The position numbers and the translations under genes were made by a program. From positions 1 to 33,590 of the forward strand of contig JBFXAZ010000058.1 in assembly GCA_050183765.1 (NCBI GenBank): 33,590 bases of DNA, written 5' to 3'. The stretch comes from JAFAZJ01 sp050183765 (GTDB lineage Bacteria > Pseudomonadota > Alphaproteobacteria > Reyranellales > Reyranellaceae). The notes under the pieces are model-generated. The model made no database searches, had not been told where the DNA came from, and saw only the letters and a program-made list of their open reading frames with translations. Positions within the stretch are counted from its first letter, which is position 1, and the number at the start of each line of letters is the position of its first letter. This document shows positions 9,044 to 16,311 of this stretch, in pieces.

Positions 9044-9062
9044 AGTCTATTAGCGGTATGTT
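9033..9062 (+). promoter_or_regulatory. Candidate transposase promoter
   Basis: TTGACA (9033-9038) and TATGTT (9057-9062) are separated by 18 bases, just upstream of the transposase ATG at 9084. The -35 lies within the terminal repeat, so transposase bound to its end could repress its own synthesis. A Shine-Dalgarno (GAGGAAA) precedes the ATG. Confidence 0.5.
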
Positions 9063-9083
9063 TGGGCCCAAGAGGAAAGACCG

Positions 9084-10013
9084 ATGGCCCGCTCCGTTTT
9101 CGACGCCCCACACTTCCAGAACGAGACTGCCGCTTTCGAGTATGTCGAGGCGCACCTGTGGCCGAACGGCCCGGTCTGCCCACACTGCGGCAACGTCGAT
9201 CAGAGCCGCATCGGCCGGTTGCAGGGCAAGACGACGCGGCCAGGGCTGCGCAAGTGCTACGCCTGTCGCAAGCCATTCACCGTCCGTCAGGGCAGTATCT
9301 TTGAGGACAGCCATTTGGCGCTGCACCTGTGGCTCCAGGTGATCCACCTAATGAGCGCCAGCAAGAAGGGCATCAGCACCCGCCAAATCCAGCGGATGCT
9401 TTCATGCTCGATGAAGACGGCTTGGTTCCTGACGCATCGCATCCGCGCCGCCATGGCGCCCGTCGCCAAGGGCCGGCCGCCCATGGGCGGGCTGGGCAGC
9501 ATCGTGGAAGCCGATGAGACGTTTTTCGGTGCCAAGGCTGGCCGCAAGCTGCACCGCGCGCCAGTCGAGAAGCAGGTCGTGTTCGCGCTGGTAGAGCGTG
9601 GCGGCGAGGCGCGCGCCTTCCATCTGTCGCGCCTGAATGCGACGCAGGTTCGCTCCAAGCTGGGCGAGAACGTGAAGGGCCGTTCCACGCTGATGAGCGA
9701 CGAAAGCGGTCTCTACACGCACGTCGGCTGGAACTTCGCGCGGCACGACGTGGTGAACCACAGCGCCCAAGAGTACGTGCGCGGTGACGCCTACACGAAT
9801 AGCGTCGAGGGCTTCTTCGGCATCATGAAGCGTGGCATCTACGGCACCTATCAGGCTGTGAGCCCGTGGCATCTGCAGCGCTACGTTGACGAGTTCGCTT
9901 TCCGCTATACGCATCGGGAGAAGGTCGGCGTTGACGACACCGAGCGTGCATCGCGCGCCTTGCGCGGCGCCAAGGGGAAGCGCATGACCTACCAAACAGT
10001 TGTGTGGGCATAG
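9084..10013 (+). CDS. IS1595-family (ISXO2-like) transposase
   Basis: A 309-residue DDE transposase. The N-terminal zinc ribbon has Cys32, Cys35, Cys58 and Cys61 (CPHC, then CYAC), followed by a helix-turn-helix-like region (about 85-125). The ISXO2-like catalytic domain carries Asp144 in VEADETFFG, Asp206 in MSDESG and, near the end, NSVEGFFG with Asn239 and Glu242. These are the residues expected for an active enzyme. Length is normal for the family. It lies between perfectly paired terminal repeats with no frameshift, so the element is potentially mobile. ATG 9084 follows a GAGGAAA ribosome site. Confidence 0.95.
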   Translation: MARSVFDAPHFQNETAAFEYVEAHLWPNGPVCPHCGNVDQSRIGRLQGKTTRPGLRKCYACRKPFTVRQGSIFEDSHLALHLWLQVIHLMSASKKGISTRQIQRMLSCSMKTAWFLTHRIRAAMAPVAKGRPPMGGLGSIVEADETFFGAKAGRKLHRAPVEKQVVFALVERGGEARAFHLSRLNATQVRSKLGENVKGRSTLMSDESGLYTHVGWNFARHDVVNHSAQEYVRGDAYTNSVEGFFGIMKRGIYGTYQAVSPWHLQRYVDEFAFRYTHREKVGVDDTERASRALRGAKGKRMTYQTVVWA

Positions 10014-10078
10014 GAACCGCAGGCTTCCCAAGCTGGGCCGCCTGCGGCTCCTGCTGGACGATTGGAAGTGAGGGCGCG

Positions 10079-10264
10079 ATGGCGCGCAAACCGAAGGCCA
10101 AGCCGAAGCGCGAGCCGCTGACGGATGAGCAGCGGCACGCGCGCTTTGTCGAGATGGCGCGCGAGGTCGGTGCGACCGAAGATGCCGAGGCATTTGACGA
10201 GGCTTTCAAAAAGGTCGTGCGCGCGAGTCCGCCAGGGGCTAAAAAGCCGAACGCCCGGCGGTGA
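10079..10264 (+). CDS. Small basic passenger protein of the IS (61 aa)
   Basis: Starts with ATG 10079 preceded by GGAAGTGAGGG; upstream in-frame GTG 10004 would add 25 residues with no ribosome site. The N-terminus is very lysine/arginine-rich (MARKPKAKPKREPLTDEQ), followed by a predicted amphipathic helix containing FVEMAREVGATEDAEAFDEAF and a basic tail. The codon pattern and ribosome site look genuine. It lies 65 bases after the transposase stop and is probably co-transcribed with it. It could bind nucleic acid or assist transposition, but this is inference from charge only. I do not recognise a family. Confidence 0.65.
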   Translation: MARKPKAKPKREPLTDEQRHARFVEMAREVGATEDAEAFDEAFKKVVRASPPGAKKPNARR

Positions 10265-10272
10265 GGCCGGGC
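10253..10272 (+). terminator. Hairpin overlapping the small passenger stop codon
   Basis: GCCCGGC (10253-10259) pairs with GCCGGGC (10266-10272) across a 6-base loop that contains the TGA stop. An eighth pair (10252 with 10273) extends it. No T run follows, so termination is uncertain. Confidence 0.35.
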
Positions 10273-10352
10273 GCCCGATGGCACTAGACTGTTGTCATGT
10301 GCCACCTACCTTTCGAGGCCGTCGCTACCGGCCTGCCACACTCGGTTTCCAG

Positions 10353-10378
10353 ACGGCGCCCCAAGCGGGCGCCGTTTC
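10353..10378 (+). terminator. Intrinsic-type terminator inside the IS
   Basis: A perfect 9-bp stem ACGGCGCCC/GGGCGCCGT (10353-10361 with 10367-10375) with a 5-base loop is followed by TTTC. It lies downstream of the transposase and small passenger genes and before the convergent 207-codon passenger gene, so it can separate the two transcripts. Confidence 0.65.
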
Positions 10379-10473
10379 CATGTGGAGAGGCTAGCGGGGG
10401 AGGTCCTAAGAGTCTGATTATAATGGGCGTTGTAGGCTGAAAATGGGCTGATAATTGCGCTGAAAATTGATTT

Positions 10474-11097
10474 TCAGCCCTCGTCCTTCAGAGCCTTCCA
10501 CAATTTGGCGGCGCGAATTCTGACGGTACTCGGGTCGACTTCGACCCCGACAGATGCCGCCCAATCCAACATGGTCTTCTCGATATCGGTCTGTTGCGTT
10601 GGCTTGAAGTCCCCGAAATAGATGCGCTTGAAGGTAGCGATGAGAAGGTCGTCCCAGAATGCCGCGCGTGGTCGGCCGCTGGCGGAAATCTGTGCCTTGG
10701 CAGGGGCGGCTGCAGGTAGCGGAAGCTCGCGATCTACATCTGTCGGATCGAGGCGAAGATTGAAGGCCGTCACATAGATTCGATCCCCGCGATCTTGTTC
10801 GTCTCCCGGCACTTGGAAGAAGACCTCGTCCCGCCAAAGCTCGGGAGGAGCCTTGTCGAGAAGACCCCAAACGTAGCCAGGCATCAGGATAGGCGACCGC
10901 TGGGGCTCCGGTCTGCCGTAGCCCTTCTGTATTGAGTGGCTGATCGCGGCGATCCTGATCATGCCGGCGCGCAGACGGTTCCAGACAACCGTTGCGGGGT
11001 CTTCAGCCGGATAGCGAAGCGCAGCTCGATCTCGCGCTTGCTGAAGCGTGTACCAACCGGCCAGTTCTTCAACTGTGGGCGCGCTCTCGTCCACCAT
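10474..11097 (-). CDS. IS passenger protein, uncharacterised (207 aa)
   Basis: A convergent passenger gene inside the IS, starting at ATG 11097 after AGGGGAGAG. The N-terminal part (1-125) is soluble, without motifs I can name. A proline/alanine linker (about 125-140) leads to a C-terminal domain beginning GRPRAAFWDD. That domain continues with a helix around DIEKTMLDWA (171-180) and STVRIRAAKLWKALK. Such GRP..W/DIE..M.DW/STIR.R...LW domains recur, as I remember, in alphaproteobacterial accessory and phage-associated proteins and may be helix-turn-helix-like. There is no catalytic signature. G+C is about 53% in a counted line, lower than the chromosome. Function is unknown; it may be regulatory or protective cargo. 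Confidence 0.75.
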   Translation of the reverse strand: MVDESAPTVEELAGWYTLQQARDRAALRYPAEDPATVVWNRLRAGMIRIAAISHSIQKGYGRPEPQRSPILMPGYVWGLLDKAPPELWRDEVFFQVPGDEQDRGDRIYVTAFNLRLDPTDVDRELPLPAAAPAKAQISASGRPRAAFWDDLLIATFKRIYFGDFKPTQQTDIEKTMLDWAASVGVEVDPSTVRIRAAKLWKALKDEG

Positions 11098-11141
11098 CCC
11101 GCTCTCCCCTGAGCGAGACTATAGCCCCTATATCTTGATCA

Positions 11142-11165
11142 GGGTATGGGAAGTGTAACGTCTCC
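11142..11165 (-). repeat. Right terminal inverted repeat of the IS
   Basis: The complement of the left end, 22 of 24 bases identical, ending in the outer GGAGACG tip at 11165. An ATG at 11146 within this repeat opens a frame that runs into the histidine kinase gene. Confidence 0.92.
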
Positions 11166-11173
11166 ACGACTAC
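11166..11173 (+). repeat. Right target-site duplication of the IS (ACGACTAC)
   Basis: Exact copy of 9012-9019, directly after the right inverted repeat. Removing the IS and one copy recreates a recA/kinase intergenic region of about 296 bases. Confidence 0.93.
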
Positions 11174-11301
11174 CAAGCGCGGCGCACCGCAAAGTGAGTG
11201 TCGGACCCGGTTCATTTTGGACAGTTTGGTCGTTCTGGCTGCGGCACCAACACATTTACATTCGACTGCAGAAACTTTTGTGCACTGCCTGCGAGGGATT
11301 C

Positions 11302-13374
11302 GTGACGGCGCCACGAAGGACGCTGCGACTGCCGCACCATCCGCTGGACCGCCTGCGCCTGGCCATGGTGGTGCTGGCCGCCGTTTTCGTCGCGGCACTG
11401 GCGGCCTGGCAGGCGACCTATCTGGCGCGGGCCCGCAACGACGCGTTCGACTTCGCCCGGGCGCGCGGCACGACGCTCACCACCGTGCTGGCTGCGCATC
11501 TGCAGCGCGCGATCGCCGAGATCGATGCGACGTTGATCCAGATCGCCCTGCTCAACGAGCGGTTGGGCGGCCCGGCAAGGTCGAGCGAGGACTGGCTCCA
11601 GGCCCTGATCGCGGCGCGCGCCGCCTCACCGGGCATATCCGCCATCACGGTGATCGATGACCAGGGCATTGTCCGCCACTCGACGGTCGCCGCGGCCGTC
11701 GGCCAGTCGCGGCGCGATCTGTTCATCTTTCGGCGCCTGTCCGACCCGGCGTCACCCGACGTCGTCCTCGACCTGCCGTTCCGCGGCGTCGCCACCGGCC
11801 GCGTCCAGTTCCCCGTCGGCCGCCGGCTGAAGCGGGCGGACGGCTCGTTCGCCGGCGCCGTGGTCGCCTCGGTCGATCCCGAATCGCTGCGCGGGTTCTA
11901 TGCCTCGATCGATGTCGGCGACGGCGGCAGCCTGTGGGTCGTCCATTCGACCGGCCTGGTGCTGATGCGCCAGCCCCGGCCGCCGCCGGACATGGGTCTG
12001 ACGCTGCCGACGACCGCGCCTCTGCGCCAGGCGATGACGGCGAGCGGCGGCGGCCATTTCAACGGCGACGTGGGTCGTCCCAGCGACAACCTGACGTCCT
12101 TCCGACGGACCGATCGCGGCTCGCTGGTGGTGGCGCTGACGCAGTCGGAGATCGACATCCTGCGCGACTGGCGGCGAGAAGCGACCACCTCAATCATCGT
12201 CCTTGCCCTGATCGTGCTGATCACCATCGGCGCCGTCATCGCCATCGATCGCGAACTGGGCGCGCGGCGCACGGCGGAAGACGAGGTGCAGCGGCGCAAC
12301 GCGGTGCTGAACCGCGCCCAGGAGATCGCCGGCATCTGGTCGGCGCGGCTGGCGCACGACGACGGGCTCTCGCAGTTGTCGAGCGGCGCGCAAGCGGTGC
12401 TCGGCGGCGGCGGCACGCCCCGGCTGGGCGATCTGCTGCGCCTGATTGCCGACGGGACCGAGGCGCGTGCCCTTGTCGATGCCACGCGGCGCTGCCGCGA
12501 GGACGGTACCGGTGCGCGGCTGGAGCTGGTTCTGTCCAACGGTGCCGGCCCGACGCGCACGCTGGTCGTCGATGTGGCGCGCGACAACCCGGTGGACCGC
12601 TCGGTCATGCTGGTCTGCCAGGACGTGACGGCGCGGCGCGCCATGGAAACCGCCCTGCGCCACTCGCAGAAGATGGAATCGATCGGACACCTCGCCAGCG
12701 GCATCGCGCACGACTTCAACAACCTGCTGATGGTCGTGGTCGGCAAGGCAGATGAAGCGCTCGACGACATCGCGCACGACAGCCCGGCTCGGCCGGCGGT
12801 GCAGACCATCCAGGAGGCCGCCGAACGCGGCGCCGAGCTCACCAAGCAGCTCCTCGCCTTCTCGCGCAGCCAGGTGCTGTCGCCCATGCGCGTCGACATC
12901 CGCATGCTGGTCGAGGGCATGCGCAACATGCTGCAGCGGACACTCGGCTCGACCATCGATGTCACGATCCGCGATCGCGAGGGCCCGGCGGTCGCCTTCG
13001 TCGACCCGGGACAGGTCGAGCACGCGCTGATGAACCTCGCGATCAACGCGCGCGACGCCATGCCCGACGGCGGCGAGCTCTCCATCGCCGTCACGGAGCT
13101 CGAGCTCGGCGCCGCCGATCTGGTCCGGCATCCCGGGCCGAAGCCGGGACGCTACGTCCGCCTCTCGGTCAGCGACACGGGAACCGGCATGCAGCCCGAG
13201 GTCGCGCGCCGCGCCGCCGAACCCTTCTTCACGACCAAGGACACCGGGCAGGGCATCGGCCTCGGGCTCAGCATCGTCTACGGGATCGCCCAACAGTCGG
13301 GCGGCTACGTCGCCATCGACAGCGCGTCCGGGCGCGGCACCACGGTGAACATCTTCCTGCCGGCGACCGCGTAG
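11302..13374 (+). CDS. Membrane-bound sensor histidine kinase
   Basis: A 690-residue kinase from GTG 11302, chosen because GCGAGGGA lies 6 bases upstream. The same frame opens at ATG 11146 inside the IS end, which I regard as accidental. Domains are: TM1 about 18-42; a periplasmic dCache/PAS-like sensor (about 43-290) with YASIDVGDGGSLWVV near its middle; TM2 about 292-315; a PAS-like cytoplasmic region; then HisKA with the H box GIAHDFNN (His470). HATPase_c follows with N box NLAINARDAMPDGG, G1 SDTGTGM, F box FFTTK and G2 GIGLGLSIV. No receiver domain is fused and no response regulator gene is adjacent. The signal sensed is unknown. The IS lies directly upstream and probably altered its promoter region. 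Confidence 0.9.
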   Translation: MTAPRRTLRLPHHPLDRLRLAMVVLAAVFVAALAAWQATYLARARNDAFDFARARGTTLTTVLAAHLQRAIAEIDATLIQIALLNERLGGPARSSEDWLQALIAARAASPGISAITVIDDQGIVRHSTVAAAVGQSRRDLFIFRRLSDPASPDVVLDLPFRGVATGRVQFPVGRRLKRADGSFAGAVVASVDPESLRGFYASIDVGDGGSLWVVHSTGLVLMRQPRPPPDMGLTLPTTAPLRQAMTASGGGHFNGDVGRPSDNLTSFRRTDRGSLVVALTQSEIDILRDWRREATTSIIVLALIVLITIGAVIAIDRELGARRTAEDEVQRRNAVLNRAQEIAGIWSARLAHDDGLSQLSSGAQAVLGGGGTPRLGDLLRLIADGTEARALVDATRRCREDGTGARLELVLSNGAGPTRTLVVDVARDNPVDRSVMLVCQDVTARRAMETALRHSQKMESIGHLASGIAHDFNNLLMVVVGKADEALDDIAHDSPARPAVQTIQEAAERGAELTKQLLAFSRSQVLSPMRVDIRMLVEGMRNMLQRTLGSTIDVTIRDREGPAVAFVDPGQVEHALMNLAINARDAMPDGGELSIAVTELELGAADLVRHPGPKPGRYVRLSVSDTGTGMQPEVARRAAEPFFTTKDTGQGIGLGLSIVYGIAQQSGGYVAIDSASGRGTTVNIFLPATA

Positions 13375-13390
13375 GCGGCAAGGGCGGACC

Positions 13391-14605
13391 CTAATCGCCC
13401 AATGTCACCACGCCGGACTCAGCCAGCGCCTCGATCGTCGCGGCGTCGTAGCCGAGTCCCGACAGCACCGCGCGGCTGTCGCCGCCGATCTTCGCCGCGG
13501 CGTGGTTGCGCACGCCCATCAGCCTGCCGTCGAGGCGAAAGGGCAGCAGCGGCAGGCGCGTCACCTCGCCGCCCGGCATCACGGTCTCGGCGAGCTGGCC
13601 GGTGGCGGCCAGATGCGGGTCGTCCCACAAATCCTCGGGCCGCGCGACGCGCGAGTAGGAGATGTCGGCCTCCGCCGCCTTGCGCTCGACCTCGTCGAAC
13701 GGCATGCGCTCGATGACCTTGGCCAAGGCCGGCAGCAGCCAGGGCCGCGCCGCGATGCGATCGTTGTTGGTGGCCAGCCGCGGATCGCTCCTCATGTCGT
13801 CGAGGCCGAAGATGTCGACGAAGCGCCGCCACTGGCCGTCGCTGGTGACGCCGAGGAAGATCTTGATGCCGTCGGCCGTATCGAAGGGCTCGTAGATCGC
13901 CCACGAGCTCAAGCGCTCGGGCATCGGCGGCACCGGATGGCGCAGAACCGCGCCGGCGGCGAGATGCGTGCCCATCAGCATCACCACCGATTCGAAGAGC
14001 GCGCTCTCGACCAGGCCGCCCTTCCCGGTGCGCTCGCGTTCGCGCAGCTTCAGCAGCACGCCGATGGCGCCGAAGCTGCCGCCCATGATGTCGACGACCG
14101 AGGCGCCGGCGCGCAGCGGCCGGCCGCTGGGACCGGTCATGTAGGCCAGGCCGCCCATCATCTGCACGACCTCGTCGAGCGCGGCGCGATGCTCGTAGGG
14201 TCCGCCGAGGAAACCCTTGAGCGCGCAATACACCAGGCGCGGGTTGAGCTCGGCGCAGCGCTTCGGGCCATAGCCGCGCCTGGTCATCGTGACGGGCGCG
14301 AAGTTCTCGACCAGCACGTCGGCCTGCGCCACCATCCTGTCGACGACCGCGCGCCCTTCCGGCTTCTCGATGTCGATCGCGAGACAGCGCTTGTTGCGGT
14401 TGAGGAAGCCGAAGAAGCCGGTGCCGAAGCCCTTGAGGCGGCGCGTGCGATCGCCGTCGACCGGCTCGATCTTCACCACCTCGGCGCCGAGATCGGCGAG
14501 GATCAGGCCGCAGGTCGGGCCCATCACGGTGTGCGAGAACTCGACGACCCTGACGCCCGCGAGGGGCAACGCCTCGCCGCCTACGGCAGCCACTCGTGCG
14601 CCCAT
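13391..14605 (-). CDS. CaiB/BaiF-type CoA-transferase (class III)
   Basis: A 404-residue family III CoA-transferase, moving CoA between carboxylic acids through an aspartyl-CoA thioester. The N-terminal signature is RVVEFSHTVMGPTCGLILAD with LGAEVVKIEP. The probable catalytic Asp is D172 in SVVDIMGG, the position of the catalytic Asp of formyl-CoA transferase as I recall it. The segment RTGKGGLVESALFES is typical. Length is normal. ATG 14605 overlaps the upstream gene by 25 bases; GTG at codon 5 is an alternative. The acid substrate cannot be told from sequence. It is convergent with the histidine kinase gene, with only 16 bases between them. Confidence 0.92.
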   Translation of the reverse strand: MGARVAAVGGEALPLAGVRVVEFSHTVMGPTCGLILADLGAEVVKIEPVDGDRTRRLKGFGTGFFGFLNRNKRCLAIDIEKPEGRAVVDRMVAQADVLVENFAPVTMTRRGYGPKRCAELNPRLVYCALKGFLGGPYEHRAALDEVVQMMGGLAYMTGPSGRPLRAGASVVDIMGGSFGAIGVLLKLRERERTGKGGLVESALFESVVMLMGTHLAAGAVLRHPVPPMPERLSSWAIYEPFDTADGIKIFLGVTSDGQWRRFVDIFGLDDMRSDPRLATNNDRIAARPWLLPALAKVIERMPFDEVERKAAEADISYSRVARPEDLWDDPHLAATGQLAETVMPGGEVTRLPLLPFRLDGRLMGVRNHAAAKIGGDSRAVLSGLGYDAATIEALAESGVVTLGD

Positions 14606-15204
14606 TTGAAGAGCGGCAGGCTCGCGGCCTCCGCCACCGCCGCGTCGGCGAAGCCGGTGCCGACGAAGAACACCTCCTGCCGCGGCACCGCCGAGGCGCG
14701 CAGCAGGCCCTTGACGTCTTCGCGCAGGCCGATCGCCTCGACGGCGACGGGCAGCGCCGCCGACAGCCGCTCGCGCAGGCGGCCGAGGGCGTCCGGCGAC
14801 AGCTTGCCGTGGATCAGCGGATCGGCGACCAGCAGCAGCCGCCCGCCGAAGCGCGCCAGCTTCGCCGCCATCTCCGGCCGCGGCTCAATTTCGATCGAGC
14901 CGTCGGGGGACTGCTTGAGCCGCGCCACCAGGCCCAGCGGCAGCAGCGCCGTCGACAGATAGGTGCCCGTATCGAGGATCACCGCGGTGAATTCGCGCCA
15001 GGTGATGCCGAGCTTCTCGGCGCGCGCCATGCGGCGCAGCGCGATCTCGGGCTTGGGCGTCTTCCATGCCTTGGCGACGGCCCGGCGCCAGACCCAGGCT
15101 TCCCACGACATGTCCAGGGGACCGCCATTGTGGCCGATCCCCGGCCGGCGCAGCACCAGCTCGGAATTGGGATGCAGATCGCTCTTGTGGTTCCGGTCAC
15201 CCAT
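14581..15204 (-). CDS. Hypothetical protein with IGHNGGP motif (207 aa)
   Basis: A soluble protein of unknown function. Near the N-terminus is the motif RRPGIGHNGGPLD (about 19-31), which I remember as a recurring short motif in otherwise unrelated alphaproteobacterial proteins. The next region (WEAWVWRRAVAKAWKTPKPE, about 34-53) resembles a helical domain with basic and aromatic residues. No catalytic motif, signal peptide or membrane segment is visible. It lies between a membrane-protein gene 16 bases upstream and the CoA-transferase gene, which it overlaps by 25 bases, so the three are probably one operon. Function is not inferred. Confidence 0.75.
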   Translation of the reverse strand: MGDRNHKSDLHPNSELVLRRPGIGHNGGPLDMSWEAWVWRRAVAKAWKTPKPEIALRRMARAEKLGITWREFTAVILDTGTYLSTALLPLGLVARLKQSPDGSIEIEPRPEMAAKLARFGGRLLLVADPLIHGKLSPDALGRLRERLSAALPVAVEAIGLREDVKGLLRASAVPRQEVFFVGTGFADAAVAEAASLPLFKWAHEWLP

Positions 15205-15220
15205 GGGGCGGCACTATACC

Positions 15221-16180
15221 TCAAAACAGGATTCGGATGACGTCGCGGCAGCCCTTCCAGGCGACGCCGTCGAGCACGCATTCCGGCTCGCCGATCTCGT
15301 AGCGGCCCTTGTAGCCCTTCAGGCAGGCGCCGGGATGGCGGCCGATGACGACGCCACGCTTCTCGGCGTTCTTGTCGACGCCCTCGATGGCGAAGGCGAT
15401 CGCGGTGTCTTGCGCGCGCCCGCTGAAGTTCAGCTTGTCGATCTTGCGGCCCATGCGGTTGTAGATCGAGCCTACGAGCTCACAGACCGGCTGGCCGTCC
15501 TTGGCATCGCCGCCGGCGCGCGTCTCCTCCAGCGTGAGCTGCACGAGGTCGAAATATTTCACCAGCGGCGTGCCCGGGACGTGCGGCGGGTTGCCGATGC
15601 TGACCGCCGGCTTCTCCTCGTTCATCCACGTGTAGCCGAGGTACGCGACGGGGACGGCGAGGATCGCGATCATCAGGCCGGCCCACGTCCTGCTGCTCAG
15701 CAGCGGCGCGCGCCGCGTCGCCTTCTCGGAGAGGATCTTCTCGACATTGGACTTCAGGTCGCGCAGGGCGCGCGAGACGCCGCCGGCCATGTCGGGATCG
15801 GTGGCGAAGGCGTGCACGACGCGCACGATGTCGAGCGGATCGATCGCGCGTTCCAGCAGCCCGCGCTTGCGCTCGGCGTCGACGCCGGGCAGCAGCAGGT
15901 GCTTGCTGGTGCGCGCGTTGTAGAGCATTACCGCGGTGTCGTCGACGAACAGCCCGTACATCTGCTGGCCGCGACGCATCTCGAACTCGCCGAAATCGGC
16001 CAGGGTGATGGTGCGTTCCTTGCCGTCGCGGCCGCGCACCAGCAGGTCCTGGGCTTCGCGGCCGTCCTTGTCGACCGTCCTGCGCACGTCGACGATATCG
16101 ACCACCGCGTCGGTCACCGACAGCTTGTCGTCGAGCGCGTTCAGGAGGTCGAGGGCTTGAGGCGGCAGAGGGAGGGTCAA
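15221..16180 (-). CDS. Hypothetical membrane-anchored protein (319 aa)
   Basis: One transmembrane helix at about 166-185 separates a roughly 160-residue N-terminal domain from a roughly 130-residue C-terminal domain. The N-terminal half has several strand-like segments (TITLADFGEFEMRRGQQMYG). The C-terminal half holds four cysteines (in PVCEL, GACLKG, PECVLD and KGCRD) that could form two disulfides if this half is periplasmic. The start appears to be TTG 16180, with no convincing ribosome site, so the true start may differ. I do not recognise a family. The gene heads a minus-strand operon with the IGHNGGP and CoA-transferase genes and diverges from the TctC gene. Confidence 0.75.
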   Translation of the reverse strand: MTLPLPPQALDLLNALDDKLSVTDAVVDIVDVRRTVDKDGREAQDLLVRGRDGKERTITLADFGEFEMRRGQQMYGLFVDDTAVMLYNARTSKHLLLPGVDAERKRGLLERAIDPLDIVRVVHAFATDPDMAGGVSRALRDLKSNVEKILSEKATRRAPLLSSRTWAGLMIAILAVPVAYLGYTWMNEEKPAVSIGNPPHVPGTPLVKYFDLVQLTLEETRAGGDAKDGQPVCELVGSIYNRMGRKIDKLNFSGRAQDTAIAFAIEGVDKNAEKRGVVIGRHPGACLKGYKGRYEIGEPECVLDGVAWKGCRDVIRILF

Positions 16181-16311
16181 CGTCGCCAGCGGTCTTTGAG
16201 GTATGGCCTTTTCCGCAGTCTATTGATTGCGAGGACAGGGGCAAGGCGATTGGCGCGGAGGCCTGATCCCCCATATTCTGCCGCCGAGAAGTGCAATATC
16301 GAGGGAACCCC

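Larger units (their letters stand above)
9020..11165 (+). mobile_element. IS1595-family insertion sequence with passenger genes (2146 bp)
   Basis: The boundaries are defined by inverted repeats beginning GGAGACGTTACACTT (left 9020-9043; right 11142-11165; 22 of 24 bases match) and by an identical 8-bp flanking duplication ACGACTAC. Inside are an ISXO2-like DDE transposase (9084-10013), a 61-codon basic protein gene (10079-10264), a terminator-like hairpin and an oppositely oriented 207-codon gene (10474-11097). A single-gene IS1595 member would be about half as long, so the second half is cargo; passenger genes are known in some subgroups. Lower G+C than the host sequence and the intact duplication suggest a relatively recent arrival. 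It splits the recA/histidine-kinase intergenic region. Confidence 0.93.

Noticed and set aside
10418..10870. 150-codon minus-strand ORF within the IS
   Set aside because: It overlaps the 207-codon passenger gene in another frame, with a serine/arginine-rich shadow composition and no ribosome site.
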